Positions 1-8,443 are shown, counted from the first letter of the stretch. The stretch is 14,339 nucleotides of DNA from an uncultured Maribacter sp. (GCA_905479535.1 CAJQMW010000465.1:1-14339), one strand, 5' to 3'. Program-made: numbers and translations. Notes: generated by a model from the letters alone, not told the origin.

Positions 1-22
1 CTCAACTTAAAATTAACTATTT

Positions 23-3000
23 ATGAAGATTACGCTACTTAAGAGTCTGATGGTACTTGGGGCATTTTTATCCTTTGGTTTATCTCAGGCGCAGGAAGTA
101 ACCGGAACTGTTTCCGATGCAAGTGGGCCTTTACCGGGCGCAAGTGTGGTTGAAAAGGGAACGACCAACGGTACTCAAACAGATTTTGATGGGAACTATA
201 CCCTAGAGGTAGGGAGTGACGCCACCTTGGTTATTAGTTACATTGGTTACAAAACGGTAGAAATACCGGTTAATGGACAAACAACTGTTAACGCTACGCT
301 AACTGAAGATACAAGTCAGCTAGATGAAGTCGTCGTTGTTGGTTACGGTACTCAGAATAGAAGAACCACAACGGGAGCCGTTGAAAGTGTTAAGGCCGAA
401 GAATTTAATAAAGGTGTAATTGTAAATCCACAACAATTAATACAAGGTAAGACCGCAGGTGTTCAGATTTCTGCCACTACCGGTGAGCCTGGTGCGGCAG
501 TTAATGTTAGAATTCGTGGTACTGCTTCTGTAAGAGCAAACAATAACCCTTTATATGTAGTGGATGGAATACCATTAAGTGGTGCAAACACCTCAGCACC
601 TGCAGGTGGTGGAAATACGGATCTTGGCCAAGCCGCTCCTATTGACCCACTTAGTTTTTTAAATCCCAGCGACATTGAAAGTATTGATATTCTCAAAGAT
701 GCCTCAGCTACGGCCATTTATGGTTCTAGGGGTGCGAATGGCGTTGTGCTTATTACCACGAAAAGTGGTAGAAGCGGGAAAAGCACTTTAGAATATTCTT
801 CTACATTTTCTGTAGGATATATACCCAATCAACTTGACTTACTATCTACCGAACAATTTTTAGACGCTCAAAATACATTGTCAGGTGGAACTTTTGTAAC
901 AGCTGGCTCTTCTGTTGATGCTCAATCACAAATTTATAATACATCCTTTACACAAATTCATAACCTTTCCTATGGTGGTGGAAACGAAACTGGTAATTAT
1001 AGGGTTTCTCTTGCTTACCAAGACCAAGAAGGTGAAGTAGAAGATAGCCAATTTGATCGTTTAACGGCTAGAATCAATGCATCACAACGTTTTTTTGATA
1101 ATAAATTGAGACTGGATATGCAGGCGACGATTTCAAATATAGAAAACCAAAGACCTCCAATAACGGATAACCCGAATGCACGGGGTGATTTATTGTCTGC
1201 AACATGGGGTTTTGCACCGGATCAAGAGTTTCGCGGATCGGGAGACGGCTTTGAGGGAGGTTTTTTTCAACCTTCTGCCGAAAGGAGAAATCCAGTTGCT
1301 TTGTTAAACCTAACAAGAGCTGCATCAAGTAACTTTAGGGCTCTCCTTAGTATAGGTGCTACCTATAGCTTTACAGACAATTTGAGTTTTAAAACTTCCA
1401 TTGGTGTAGATAAATCCACTTCATCTTCCTATTCTGTGCAGAATTTATTTTTCAATTCTGGCCAAACCTTAGGACGCGGTAGAGGTCAAAACAATGAGAA
1501 TGATTTGATCAACACAACTTGGGAATCCTATTTTAATTATAACAAAGTTTTTGGCGAGAACGTTTTGGATTTAACTTTAGGACATTCCTATCAAGAATTT
1601 ATTACCGAGACCCTATTTATAGAGTCTGCTAACTTTAATACAGCGAATTTGTTCCAGATGGCCAACAACTTGGCTTCCGCCCAGAATTTTACCGCTAATA
1701 GCTCACAAGAAATAAACGAGTTACAATCCTTTTTCCTAAGAGGTAATTACTCTGTTGCCGGCAAATACAACTTTTCCGGTACGGTAAGGATAGATGGTTC
1801 TTCTCGTTTTGGTGGTAATAATAAATATGGAACATTTGGTGCCGTAGGTGCAGCTTGGACCTTGTCCGAAGAAGATTGGTTCCCAGAGTTTTTTGATACG
1901 TTTAAATTAAGGGCGGCATACGGTGTAGTAGGTAACCAAGAAGGGTTAGGCTCTAATCAATTTAGTGATAGATCAAGGTTTAACACCGGTAATGACAACG
2001 GAGCAAATGATGGTATTTTTAATCCTGGTTCATTGCAACCAGTTGCTTTTAGTAATCCTGATTTGAAATGGGAAGAAACAGCGCAAATTAATATAGGTAT
2101 TGATTTTGGAATCCTAGATAATAGAATAAGTGGTTCTTTTGAGTACTATAATAAAATTACCAAAGATTTCCTATTACAGATACAGAGCGCCCAACCAGCC
2201 GTAAACCCATTTATATTTACCAACGTTGATGGTGAGATTAAAAACTCTGGGGTTGAATTAAACCTTAATGCCATTGTTGTTGAAGGAGAAGATTTTGGTT
2301 GGGATTTGAACTTAAGTGTCGGCTACAACGAGAACATTGTCCAAAATTTTGATGGTGAAATTGATACTGGTTCTATTAACGGTCCAGGATTAACCGGTGC
2401 TTTTGCTCAGAAATTAGTTGGAGGACAACCTTTGTATAGCTTTTTTGTACAAGACTGGCAGGGCTTAACACCTGTTGCCGATCCAAATAATATTGGTGAA
2501 ACAGAAGGGGTAAACATCTTTGCCGAAGGCGGTCAACAGTTTATTGGAAAAGGAGCATTACCAGATGTTACACTTGGATTTACGCAGAATTTCCGCTGGA
2601 AAAACTGGGACATGTCTATTTTCTTTAATGGTTTATTTGGTCAATATGTCTATAATAACAATAGAAACGCTTATTTAACAATAGCAAATTTAGCGCAAGG
2701 TAGAAACGCAACGACGGACGTTCTGGACTTTATTGGAAGAGAGAACCCAATCAACATCCAAGAAGTTTCAAGTAGATTTATAGAAGATGCATCCTTCTTA
2801 AGGCTTCAAAATGTTACGGTAGGCCATAATGTGCCGTTGTCAGAAAACAGTATATTTTCTGGACTTCGAATTTTTGCAACCGGTCAAAATCTGTTCGTCC
2901 TAACTGGTTATAGTGGTCAGGATCCAGAGGTATCCGTAGATAGAAATTTAAATAATGTTCCTTCTTTGGGGATAGATTTAACGGCATTTCCTAGGCCTAC

Positions 3001-3034
3001 AACATTCTCTTTAGGTGTTAATGCAAGGTTTTAA
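23..3034 (+). CDS. SusC/RagA-family TonB-linked outer-membrane transporter
   Basis: A 1003-residue outer-membrane importer. With its SusD partner it should take up an oligosaccharide or other large nutrient, powered by TonB. Seen: a signal peptide (about residues 1-23, cleavage near SQA|QE), a carboxypeptidase-D-regulatory-like domain (about 25-95), a TonB-box-like DEVVVVGYGTQ (101-111), a plug domain (about 115-240, with VRIRG and the PLYVVDGIPL segment), then a long beta-barrel rich in aromatic and Asn/Gly residues that ends in a C-terminal Phe (VNARF). The length is normal for the family. The ATG lies only 22 bases from the window edge, so its promoter and any operator cannot be seen. The susD gene follows after 15 bases, so the two are surely cotranscribed. 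The substrate cannot be read from the sequence; a link to the sulfonate genes downstream is only positional. The family call is secure. Confidence 0.96.
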   Translation: MKITLLKSLMVLGAFLSFGLSQAQEVTGTVSDASGPLPGASVVEKGTTNGTQTDFDGNYTLEVGSDATLVISYIGYKTVEIPVNGQTTVNATLTEDTSQLDEVVVVGYGTQNRRTTTGAVESVKAEEFNKGVIVNPQQLIQGKTAGVQISATTGEPGAAVNVRIRGTASVRANNNPLYVVDGIPLSGANTSAPAGGGNTDLGQAAPIDPLSFLNPSDIESIDILKDASATAIYGSRGANGVVLITTKSGRSGKSTLEYSSTFSVGYIPNQLDLLSTEQFLDAQNTLSGGTFVTAGSSVDAQSQIYNTSFTQIHNLSYGGGNETGNYRVSLAYQDQEGEVEDSQFDRLTARINASQRFFDNKLRLDMQATISNIENQRPPITDNPNARGDLLSATWGFAPDQEFRGSGDGFEGGFFQPSAERRNPVALLNLTRAASSNFRALLSIGATYSFTDNLSFKTSIGVDKSTSSSYSVQNLFFNSGQTLGRGRGQNNENDLINTTWESYFNYNKVFGENVLDLTLGHSYQEFITETLFIESANFNTANLFQMANNLASAQNFTANSSQEINELQSFFLRGNYSVAGKYNFSGTVRIDGSSRFGGNNKYGTFGAVGAAWTLSEEDWFPEFFDTFKLRAAYGVVGNQEGLGSNQFSDRSRFNTGNDNGANDGIFNPGSLQPVAFSNPDLKWEETAQINIGIDFGILDNRISGSFEYYNKITKDFLLQIQSAQPAVNPFIFTNVDGEIKNSGVELNLNAIVVEGEDFGWDLNLSVGYNENIVQNFDGEIDTGSINGPGLTGAFAQKLVGGQPLYSFFVQDWQGLTPVADPNNIGETEGVNIFAEGGQQFIGKGALPDVTLGFTQNFRWKNWDMSIFFNGLFGQYVYNNNRNAYLTIANLAQGRNATTDVLDFIGRENPINIQEVSSRFIEDASFLRLQNVTVGHNVPLSENSIFSGLRIFATGQNLFVLTGYSGQDPEVSVDRNLNNVPSLGIDLTAFPRPTTFSLGVNARF

Positions 3035-3049
3035 ATAATAAAAAATAAA

Positions 3050-4609
3050 ATGATGAGAAAAGAAATTTCAATTAAAAAAACGCTCCTTTCATTAGGAGCA
3101 ATGACTGCCCTTATTTTTGGGCAATCATGTAGTGATCTAGAACCACAGTTTTCCGATTCTGTTTCAAATGCATCACCAGAAGGTGATTTTTCCGGTGTAA
3201 GTGATGTATCCAGTGCTTTGACTGCACTTTATGATAACATAGAAAACCTTGGAGATCAAGCTGGCGAGTATGCGCTAATGGAGGTATCTGCAGAAAATGT
3301 TGCAGTTTTGACCAGGGGTGCTGACTGGGGAGATAATGGTGTATGGCGTTTGCTACACAACCATAAGTGGAATGGAGGTCATCTATATGTTCTAAATGCG
3401 TGGAATAATAGAAACCAAGAGATTTTAAATGCCACACGTTTATTGGACCCAGCTTCAGGAGCACCGGCGGGAGTGGCTGCACAAGCCCGTGTTTTACGTG
3501 CCATCAACATGTTTATGGTTCTGAACTTTTATGGCCAAGTTCCTTTTAGAGGTGTAAACGAGGGAGCAGATGTAAATCCAGAGGTACTAACTCCCCAAGC
3601 AGCTTTCGATTTTGTCTTAGATGATTTGAACACTGCAATCAGTAGTGGTGAACTTCACACCAGTGGTCCTGTAGCAACCGGTGATCCCGTCCAATTTGTT
3701 CTTGGAGAAGCGGCAGCTAGATTTATCAGAGCCAAAGTGAATTTAAATTCGATTAATATTCTTGGAGCAGCTCCGGCAGGTGCCATGGATGCCGTAATAG
3801 CAGATGTTGATGCTATCGAAGCTCTTGGATTTGAATTGGATTTAGTAGGTCCTGGTGAGGATTATTTTGATATCTGGAGACCAGGTTCTAACTCAGAAGT
3901 TGTGTATTATATGAATACGGGTACTGGAAATAGAGTACTTAACATGATACATCCAAACCAATCTGGATGGAATGGTTTTGTTACCCTGACAGAAACCTAT
4001 AGACTATTTGGTTCCGATGATGTGAACGATGATGCAAGATTAGGACTTGCTGGTCCTAATTTCAACGGGGTGAGTACTGGATATCTTAGAGGTCAGCAAT
4101 TAGACGGTAACGGTGATCCTTTAACTGACAGACAAAATACTCCTTTGGTGTATGAAGATGAACTGTTAACTAGTTTAGAGATTAACAACGAACGTACGGG
4201 TATAAGGGTTGTTAAATATCCTCAAAGAGGTCCAGAAGGGACGCCCAACGGTTTTACAAATTCGGAGAGTGTTTGGCTGCGTTTATCGGAAGCATACCTT
4301 ATGAGAGCGGAGGCTGCTCTTAGAGGTGGTACAGGAGGAAATCCTGATGCCGATGTAAACGCTCTAAGAAATAGGGCTGGCGCAACTACGCTTGGATCTG
4401 TTTCTCTACAGGATGTATATGATGAATATAAAAGAGAGATGAACGCTGAGGCCAATATCGCTGGAATGAGAGCTGTACAAGTTAGGTATGGAACTTTTGC
4501 AGAAACTTGGGAACTTAAAGATGTTCAAGAAGATTTTAGGGTTCTTTTCCCTATCCCAACTACGGCATTAGCTTCTAATCCGAATTTGGTGCAGAATCCT
4601 GGGTACTAA
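3050..4609 (+). CDS. SusD/RagB-family substrate-binding outer-membrane lipoprotein
   Basis: A 519-residue surface lipoprotein that caps the SusC barrel and binds its ligand. Seen: a basic N-terminus, a hydrophobic stretch and a lipobox FGQSC with the lipidated Cys at residue 27; an N-terminal helical TPR-like region (for example QARVLRAINMFMVLNFYG); and a typical SusD C-terminal half with the segment RLSEAYLMRAEAALRGG, an ALRNRAG repeat-like helix and the hallmark end LFPIP...NPNLVQNPGY. Two ATG codons in tandem (3050 and 3053) could each start the protein; both leave the signal peptide intact. It lies 15 bases after susC and is followed by an intrinsic terminator, which closes the transcription unit. 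The binding specificity is unknown. No glycoside hydrolase accompanies the pair within the window, which is unusual for a complete polysaccharide utilisation locus but may simply reflect the window boundary. Confidence 0.95.
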   Translation: MMRKEISIKKTLLSLGAMTALIFGQSCSDLEPQFSDSVSNASPEGDFSGVSDVSSALTALYDNIENLGDQAGEYALMEVSAENVAVLTRGADWGDNGVWRLLHNHKWNGGHLYVLNAWNNRNQEILNATRLLDPASGAPAGVAAQARVLRAINMFMVLNFYGQVPFRGVNEGADVNPEVLTPQAAFDFVLDDLNTAISSGELHTSGPVATGDPVQFVLGEAAARFIRAKVNLNSINILGAAPAGAMDAVIADVDAIEALGFELDLVGPGEDYFDIWRPGSNSEVVYYMNTGTGNRVLNMIHPNQSGWNGFVTLTETYRLFGSDDVNDDARLGLAGPNFNGVSTGYLRGQQLDGNGDPLTDRQNTPLVYEDELLTSLEINNERTGIRVVKYPQRGPEGTPNGFTNSESVWLRLSEAYLMRAEAALRGGTGGNPDADVNALRNRAGATTLGSVSLQDVYDEYKREMNAEANIAGMRAVQVRYGTFAETWELKDVQEDFRVLFPIPTTALASNPNLVQNPGY

Positions 4610-4637
4610 TAATTACCCTCAGTTTAAATTTAAGTGT

Positions 4638-4666
4638 AAAAAGGAGGTATATAGCCTCCTTTTTTT
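4638..4666 (+). terminator. Rho-independent terminator after susCD
   Basis: A 10-bp perfect stem (AAAAAGGAGG at 4638-4647 pairing with CCTCCTTTTT at 4655-4664) encloses a 7-base loop and runs into a T tract. It begins 28 bases after the susD stop codon. The A run at the left arm would give a usable U run on the opposite strand as well. It should isolate susCD transcription from the IS remnant and the yeiH gene downstream. Confidence 0.88.
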
Positions 4667-4693
4667 ATTGGCTTTTGTTTTCCTACATTTTAA

Positions 4694-5715
4694 AATTCCC
4701 TAATACAAAAAGAAGCCATACTCTAGTTGCCCGCCGCTGATCAAGATCGTTTGTTAAGGGACATAACCGGTTCACTTCAAGATGTTGATCTGTCCCAACA
4801 AGCTTCCCGTTGTTATGTTTTGGACAACAAGATGGGCCGATACCCTCATTGTCCGCACGATAAATATGTTAGTTTTGGTGTGGACAAGGGTTCACAGCGT
4901 TACAAGTGCAGATCCTGTAAGAGAAGTTTTACCGAATATACGGGCACTTGGATGGCAGTCCTGCAACGAAGAGATGTAGTATCCCACTATTTAGGTCTGA
5001 TGCTAGAGGAAAAAAGTTTGGATACAATAAGTGCAACTTTGGGCATCAACACGAAGACGGCCTTTGACTGGAGGCACAAGATATTGGCTGCACTGGGCGG
5101 CAGGGAAGGTCGGGACGGTTTTACAGGGATTACGGAAAGTGACGGGGCTTTTTTTCTTCGGTCCGAAAAAAGTAATGGACGTAAATGGTCCGGAATCCAG
5201 AAAAAGAGGAGGGAAATCCGACAAAAGGGGCATCGGTAACGATCAAGTTGCAGTAATCGTTACCCAGGACAGAAAATCAACGTTGGACCTTAGTGTGGCC
5301 AAACTTGGACGTATCGGGAAATTGGACATAGAAAATGCCATTGGCGATCCGGGTAAAGAAAGGGGTTGCCATATTGTGTAGCGACCCACACCACAGTTAT
5401 AAGGGTTTGCCAAGGATAATGGAATGGAGTCCCATGCCGTAAACGCATCAAAAGGAGAGAGGGTAAAAGGGAGTTACCACATACAACATGCAAACTCTAC
5501 CCATAACAGGATCAAAAAATAGATCGATAATACATTTTTGGGGGGGGCAACAAAATACCCACAACAATATTTGAATTGGCACCGTACCAAGGAAAGTATA
5601 AAGTACGGGAGCGATAGAGCCAACGCTTTTATAGAAAGAACAATGAATATCGGTGCCCTGGAACGTTTCGGTCAAATTCAAGCTCAATATAAAAAAATTA
5701 TATCAGTGCCAAGCT
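4694..5715 (+). pseudogene. Degenerate IS1595-family (ISXO2-like) transposase
   Basis: Transposase fragments appear in order across shifting frames. First frame: the zinc-ribbon segment DKYVSFGVDKGSQRYKC with RSC, then FTEYTGTWM, KTAFDWRHKIL and TGITESD. A second frame, from about 5170: RKRGGKSDKRGIGNDQVA and LDLSVAKLGRI. A third stretch: CSDPHHSYKG, then GFAKDNG, STHNRIKK and YPQQYLNWHR. These are typical of IS1595-family transposases. Damage seen: an in-frame TAG at 4724-4726 just before LPAADQDRLL (the same frame reads LIQKEAIL upstream); the first Cys of the zinc ribbon changed to Tyr (TAC at 4841); ESDE changed to ESDG next to the first catalytic Asp; frame changes near 5160-5200, 5370-5380 and 5400-5405; and a TAG at 5520-5522. 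A G8 tract sits at 5540-5547. No convincing terminal inverted repeats or target duplication remain. It is certainly inactive. It sits between the susCD terminator and the first LacI-type operator, where it may have separated once-adjacent genes. Confidence 0.9.
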
Positions 5716-5738
5716 TAACTAGAGCGTTTATATGTCAA

Positions 5739-5756
5739 AATGTAAACGTTTACATT
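5739..5756. promoter_or_regulatory. LacI-type operator upstream of yeiH
   Basis: A perfect 18-bp palindrome, AATGTAAACGTTTACATT, with the central CG typical of LacI/GalR-family operators. It ends 26 bases before the yeiH ATG. The same 18 bases recur at 8581-8598 in front of the aldo/keto reductase-monooxygenase operon. The core TGTAAACGTTTACA also fits the cre-type consensus bound by CcpA. The LacI-family gene at 6794 is the obvious candidate ligand-responsive repressor. No clear -7 box can be placed beside this copy. Confidence 0.85.
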
Positions 5757-5782
5757 AATTATTTGTAACTTCCACACCTCTA

Positions 5783-6721
5783 ATGATTTCGAAAACCGCT
5801 TCATATATTTTTGCTGTACTAGTGCTTTTGGGTACACTTCTTGGTTATATATCCCCTGCTAGTGCTCTACTCATAGGTATGATTAGTGGTATTTTCCAAA
5901 TTTCTGATAAGACCGTAGTTCAGAAAAACATTAAAAGTCAAAAACTGCTATTACAACTATCTGTAGTTGGTTTGGGTTTTGGCATCAACATCCAGGATGC
6001 CTTAATAATGGGTTCTAATAGTTTCTTTTTAAGTCTTGTTGCAATCGTTCTAACATTTATAATTGCCATTACATTAGCGAAAATATTAAAAGCCGAACGG
6101 TTAACCACCATTTTAGTGGCCTCCGGGACCGCTATTTGTGGAGGTAGTGCAATTGCAGCTGTAAGCCCCAGTATTAAGGCAAACTCAAATCAAACATCCA
6201 TAGCTTTAGCCATTGTTTTTCTACTTAATGCAATTGCCTTATTTATATTTCCGTATGTTGGCCACTACTTTGATTTGAGCGAAACACAGTTTGGCCTTTG
6301 GTGTGCAATAGCCATACATGATACAAGTTCCGTTGTAGGTGCCAGTGCCGTTTTCGGCCTAGAAGCCTTGAATGTGGCCACTACCACAAAACTGGTAAGG
6401 ACGTTGTGGATTATTCCGTTAGTCCTAATTGTATCTTTTGGTTCAAATTCCAAAGAAAAATTTACATTTCCATGGTTTATTTTAGGCTTTTTGGGTGCAA
6501 TGGCAATTGCTACATACATACCACAAATTGAAGCCCTATCCGATAAAATAGTATGGCTTGCTAGAAAGGCCTTAATTTTCACCCTATTCCTTATAGGACT
6601 ACAGATTAACATCACTCAATTAAAAAAACTAGGATTTAGCATACTGGGTGTAGGTATTTTCACTTGGTTAATACTGGCTCTAATGTCACTCCTCTACATA
6701 ATAAACTACGTACACCTATAA
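5783..6721 (+). CDS. YeiH/UPF0324 (putative sulfate exporter, PSE) family membrane protein
   Basis: A 312-residue inner-membrane protein with about ten hydrophobic segments throughout and short loops. Family hallmarks seen: GLGFGINI (64-71) in an early helix, GTAICGGSAIAA (115-126) and AIHDTSSVVGA (177-187). Length is usual for the family. PSE proteins occur in taurine and sulfolactate catabolic clusters of proteobacteria (TauZ, SuyZ), where they are thought to export sulfate or sulfite; direct transport proof is thin. Here the gene follows a LacI-type operator identical to the one before the monooxygenase operon, and lies 72 bases upstream of the LacI-family gene. I infer that it exports sulfite or sulfate released by desulfonation. 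The ATG at 5783 starts directly in front of the first hydrophobic segment; no Shine-Dalgarno is evident, which is common in this phylum. Function as an exporter is inferred, family membership is firm. Confidence 0.88.
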   Translation: MISKTASYIFAVLVLLGTLLGYISPASALLIGMISGIFQISDKTVVQKNIKSQKLLLQLSVVGLGFGINIQDALIMGSNSFFLSLVAIVLTFIIAITLAKILKAERLTTILVASGTAICGGSAIAAVSPSIKANSNQTSIALAIVFLLNAIALFIFPYVGHYFDLSETQFGLWCAIAIHDTSSVVGASAVFGLEALNVATTTKLVRTLWIIPLVLIVSFGSNSKEKFTFPWFILGFLGAMAIATYIPQIEALSDKIVWLARKALIFTLFLIGLQINITQLKKLGFSILGVGIFTWLILALMSLLYIINYVHL

Positions 6722-6744
6722 TTAGGATTTTAAGGTGAATATTA

Positions 6745-6752
6745 TACTTTTG
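6745..6752 (+). promoter_or_regulatory. Possible Bacteroidota -7 box for the LacI-family gene
   Basis: TACTTTTG matches the TAnnTTTG consensus and lies 41 bases before the ATG of the regulator. No good TTTG -33 element is seen at the usual spacing, so the call is tentative. If real, the regulator has its own promoter in addition to read-through from yeiH. No copy of the operator is present here, so autoregulation could only act through the yeiH promoter. Confidence 0.35.
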
Positions 6753-6793
6753 TTCAAAGTAGCATCAAAATTATATTAAAAACCTAGTACAAA

Positions 6794-7789
6794 ATGGCGG
6801 GAATAAAGGACATAGCTAAATTAACCGGTCTCTCGCTTGCTACGATCTCCCGAGTATTTAATGATAGTGAATTAGTATCTCCAAAAACCAAAAAAAAGGT
6901 TTTAAAAGCAGCAGAAGATTTAGACTACCAACCCAACATGATGGCTTCTGCCCTAAGAAGTGGTCGAAGTAAAATAGTAGGTGTAATTGTTCCCGAGATA
7001 AATAATCACTTTTTTAGCAGTATTATTAACGGAATAGAACAAAAACTAAGAAGCGCAGGGTATCACCTAATTATTGCCCAATCCCATGAAGCCCAATCAA
7101 CGGAAATAACCGCTCTCCAGTCCTTTATCCAATTAAATGTAGTTGGGATTCTAATGTCCATTTCGAAGGAAACCAAAAATATTCCTTTCTTAAAAAAATT
7201 TGATTCAAAAGTCCCAGTAGTTTTCTTCGATAGGCTGCCCAGCTTCAACACAAAAAATTTAGTTGTCCTTGACGATTACAAAGGTGCTTTTATGGCCACA
7301 CAATATTTGATTGATTGTGGTTGTAAAAATTTGTTACACATCCAAGGCGATCAGAACGTATCCATTTTTAAAAATCGGAAAAAAGGTTTTGTGGATGCTC
7401 TGGTGAAAAACAATCATCAAGTTATAGAAGGAAATAGTTTTGAAATTGTTGGAGATATTGCAAAAGACACTTCTTTGATTAAAAAGATTTTATCAAAACA
7501 TTCAGATATCGATGGGTTTTTTGCGCACGGGGATGAAAGTTGTCTCTATGTAATTAACATTTTAAAAACACTAAATATTAAGATTCCCGAGCAGATACAA
7601 ATAATAGGCTTCGGAAATACAGAATTCGGGACACTAACAAACCCTAAAATGACTACAGTAGACCAAAAATGTTTGGAAATGGGAATTCTAGCCGCAGATA
7701 TGCTTCTCAAGAACCTAAAGAAAAACAATAAAGAAAACTCTAAATTAGTATTAGTGCCAGAGCTAATTATAAGGGATTCTACCAAATAG
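6794..7789 (+). CDS. LacI/GalR-family transcriptional regulator
   Basis: A 331-residue DNA-binding regulator. Seen: an N-terminal helix-turn-helix (residues 4-23, with LSLATISRVFN), the hinge helix PNMMASALRSG (48-58) whose Leu54 should wedge into the central CG of an operator, and a periplasmic-binding-protein-like effector domain (about 61-331, starting IVGVIVPEINNHFF). Recognition-helix residues 15 and 16 are Leu-Ala, close to the Met-Ala of CcpA, which binds TGTAAACGTTTACA-like cre sites; both perfect palindromes in this window have that core. I infer that it represses the yeiH and aldo/keto reductase-monooxygenase promoters and is released by a sugar, a sugar sulfonate or a pathway product. 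LacI-family effectors are mostly sugars, which fits a sugar-sulfonate substrate. It is convergent with the FMN reductase gene, with only 29 bases between them. The effector itself is unknown. Confidence 0.93.
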   Translation: MAGIKDIAKLTGLSLATISRVFNDSELVSPKTKKKVLKAAEDLDYQPNMMASALRSGRSKIVGVIVPEINNHFFSSIINGIEQKLRSAGYHLIIAQSHEAQSTEITALQSFIQLNVVGILMSISKETKNIPFLKKFDSKVPVVFFDRLPSFNTKNLVVLDDYKGAFMATQYLIDCGCKNLLHIQGDQNVSIFKNRKKGFVDALVKNNHQVIEGNSFEIVGDIAKDTSLIKKILSKHSDIDGFFAHGDESCLYVINILKTLNIKIPEQIQIIGFGNTEFGTLTNPKMTTVDQKCLEMGILAADMLLKNLKKNNKENSKLVLVPELIIRDSTK

Positions 7790-7818
7790 ACTATCCTAGA
7801 TTAGGGTCCAAACGTAAA

Positions 7819-8355
7819 TTAAAAATCCAAAAATTGTTTCATTTGCAAATCAAGAGATTTTTCTAAATTCTCATCCATGACCTTATTGTCGCTATCTAAT
7901 AATTTATAAATAGAAGAAATAGGATTTTTGTTGGGATGCACATACATGCCCAAGTGATTTAGAACATCTGAAAGATGATCCATTCCCCTTAAATTACCAG
8001 CACGACCTGAGGCAATACCCGTAATGCATGCTTTTTTATTGGAAAAGCTATGTTGTAGCTCTCTAACGGAGATAGCATCCAATACTAACTTGAGTATCCC
8101 AGGATAACTTCCATTATATTCTGGAATAAAAAACCAAAATTTTGAAGATGGAATAAAATAGGTATCTTGAAACTCCTTAACACTTGTCGTTTGGTTCTTA
8201 TACATATCATCCGATATAACGTTACCCTCTATACCCGATAAGTCAAAAAAGCGGACCTCATCATTTGTTTTTTCCTGAAGTTTCAGATAGACATATTTTG
8301 CAAAATGTACCGTTTTGTTATCCTTTCTATTAGAACCTGATATTATTGTAATCAT
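7819..8355 (-). CDS. NAD(P)H-dependent FMN reductase, flavodoxin-like fold
   Basis: A 178-residue flavoprotein of the NADPH-dependent FMN reductase family, to which SsuE also belongs. Seen: MITIISGSNRKDNKT at the N-terminus, where GSNR forms the FMN phosphate-binding loop, and PEYNGSYPGILKLVLDAI (about 93-110), the family's second flavin-contacting motif, followed by KKACITGIASGRAGN. No signal peptide, so cytosolic. It would reduce FMN with NAD(P)H. Lying between the regulator and the monooxygenase operon, it is the only candidate in the window for supplying FMNH2 to the SsuD/SmoC-like monooxygenase. In the Agrobacterium SMO pathway the reductase (SmoA) belongs to a different, HpaC-like family, so this would be a non-homologous partner. 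Caveat: flavobacteria carry several such reductases for other purposes, and this one is on the opposite strand, 225 bases from the nearer operator. The ATG at 8355 is the only good start, directly before the first beta strand. Confidence 0.88.
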   Translation of the reverse strand: MITIISGSNRKDNKTVHFAKYVYLKLQEKTNDEVRFFDLSGIEGNVISDDMYKNQTTSVKEFQDTYFIPSSKFWFFIPEYNGSYPGILKLVLDAISVRELQHSFSNKKACITGIASGRAGNLRGMDHLSDVLNHLGMYVHPNKNPISSIYKLLDSDNKVMDENLEKSLDLQMKQFLDF

Positions 8356-8421
8356 CTTAATTTCAAATTAATGACAAAACCAGTTATTAAAAGCGAAGTA
8401 GTTTAAACTTTTTACTTTTAA

Positions 8422-8443
8422 GCGAAAATTAAGGATTTTGCGC
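8422..8443. other. Imperfect inverted repeat in the divergent intergenic region
   Basis: GCGAAAAT (8422-8429) and ATTTTGCGC (8435-8443) form a stem with one bulged G around a 5-base loop. It lies 66 bases upstream of the FMN reductase start, on the side where its promoter or leader should be. It could be a protein-binding site or an RNA hairpin, or chance in AT-rich DNA. The rest of the 285-base divergent gap holds no gene that I can support, only the operator and promoter-like box described separately. Confidence 0.25.

Noticed and set aside
3111..3482. A 123-codon open frame on the minus strand inside susD.
   Set aside because: It is antisense to a clear SusD coding region, has no recognisable domain and a composition expected from the reverse of that gene.
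5439..5445. GTAAACG, resembling half of the LacI-type operator.
   Set aside because: The other half is absent and the bases lie within the transposase remnant. No palindrome and no promoter nearby.
5540..5547. A run of eight G residues as a phase-variation switch.
   Set aside because: It lies in a transposase that is already broken by stops and frame changes on both sides, so slippage would switch nothing.
4721..5724. CTCTAGTT at 4721-4728 and its reverse complement at 5717-5724 as terminal inverted repeats of the IS element.
   Set aside because: The left copy lies inside the transposase reading frame (LIQKEAIL, TAG, LPAADQD), so it cannot be the element's end. An 8-base match near the expected ends can arise by chance.
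7790..7818. The 29-base gap between the convergent regulator and FMN reductase genes as a bidirectional terminator.
   Set aside because: Only a short CCTA/TAGG stem is visible with no T tract, too weak to call.
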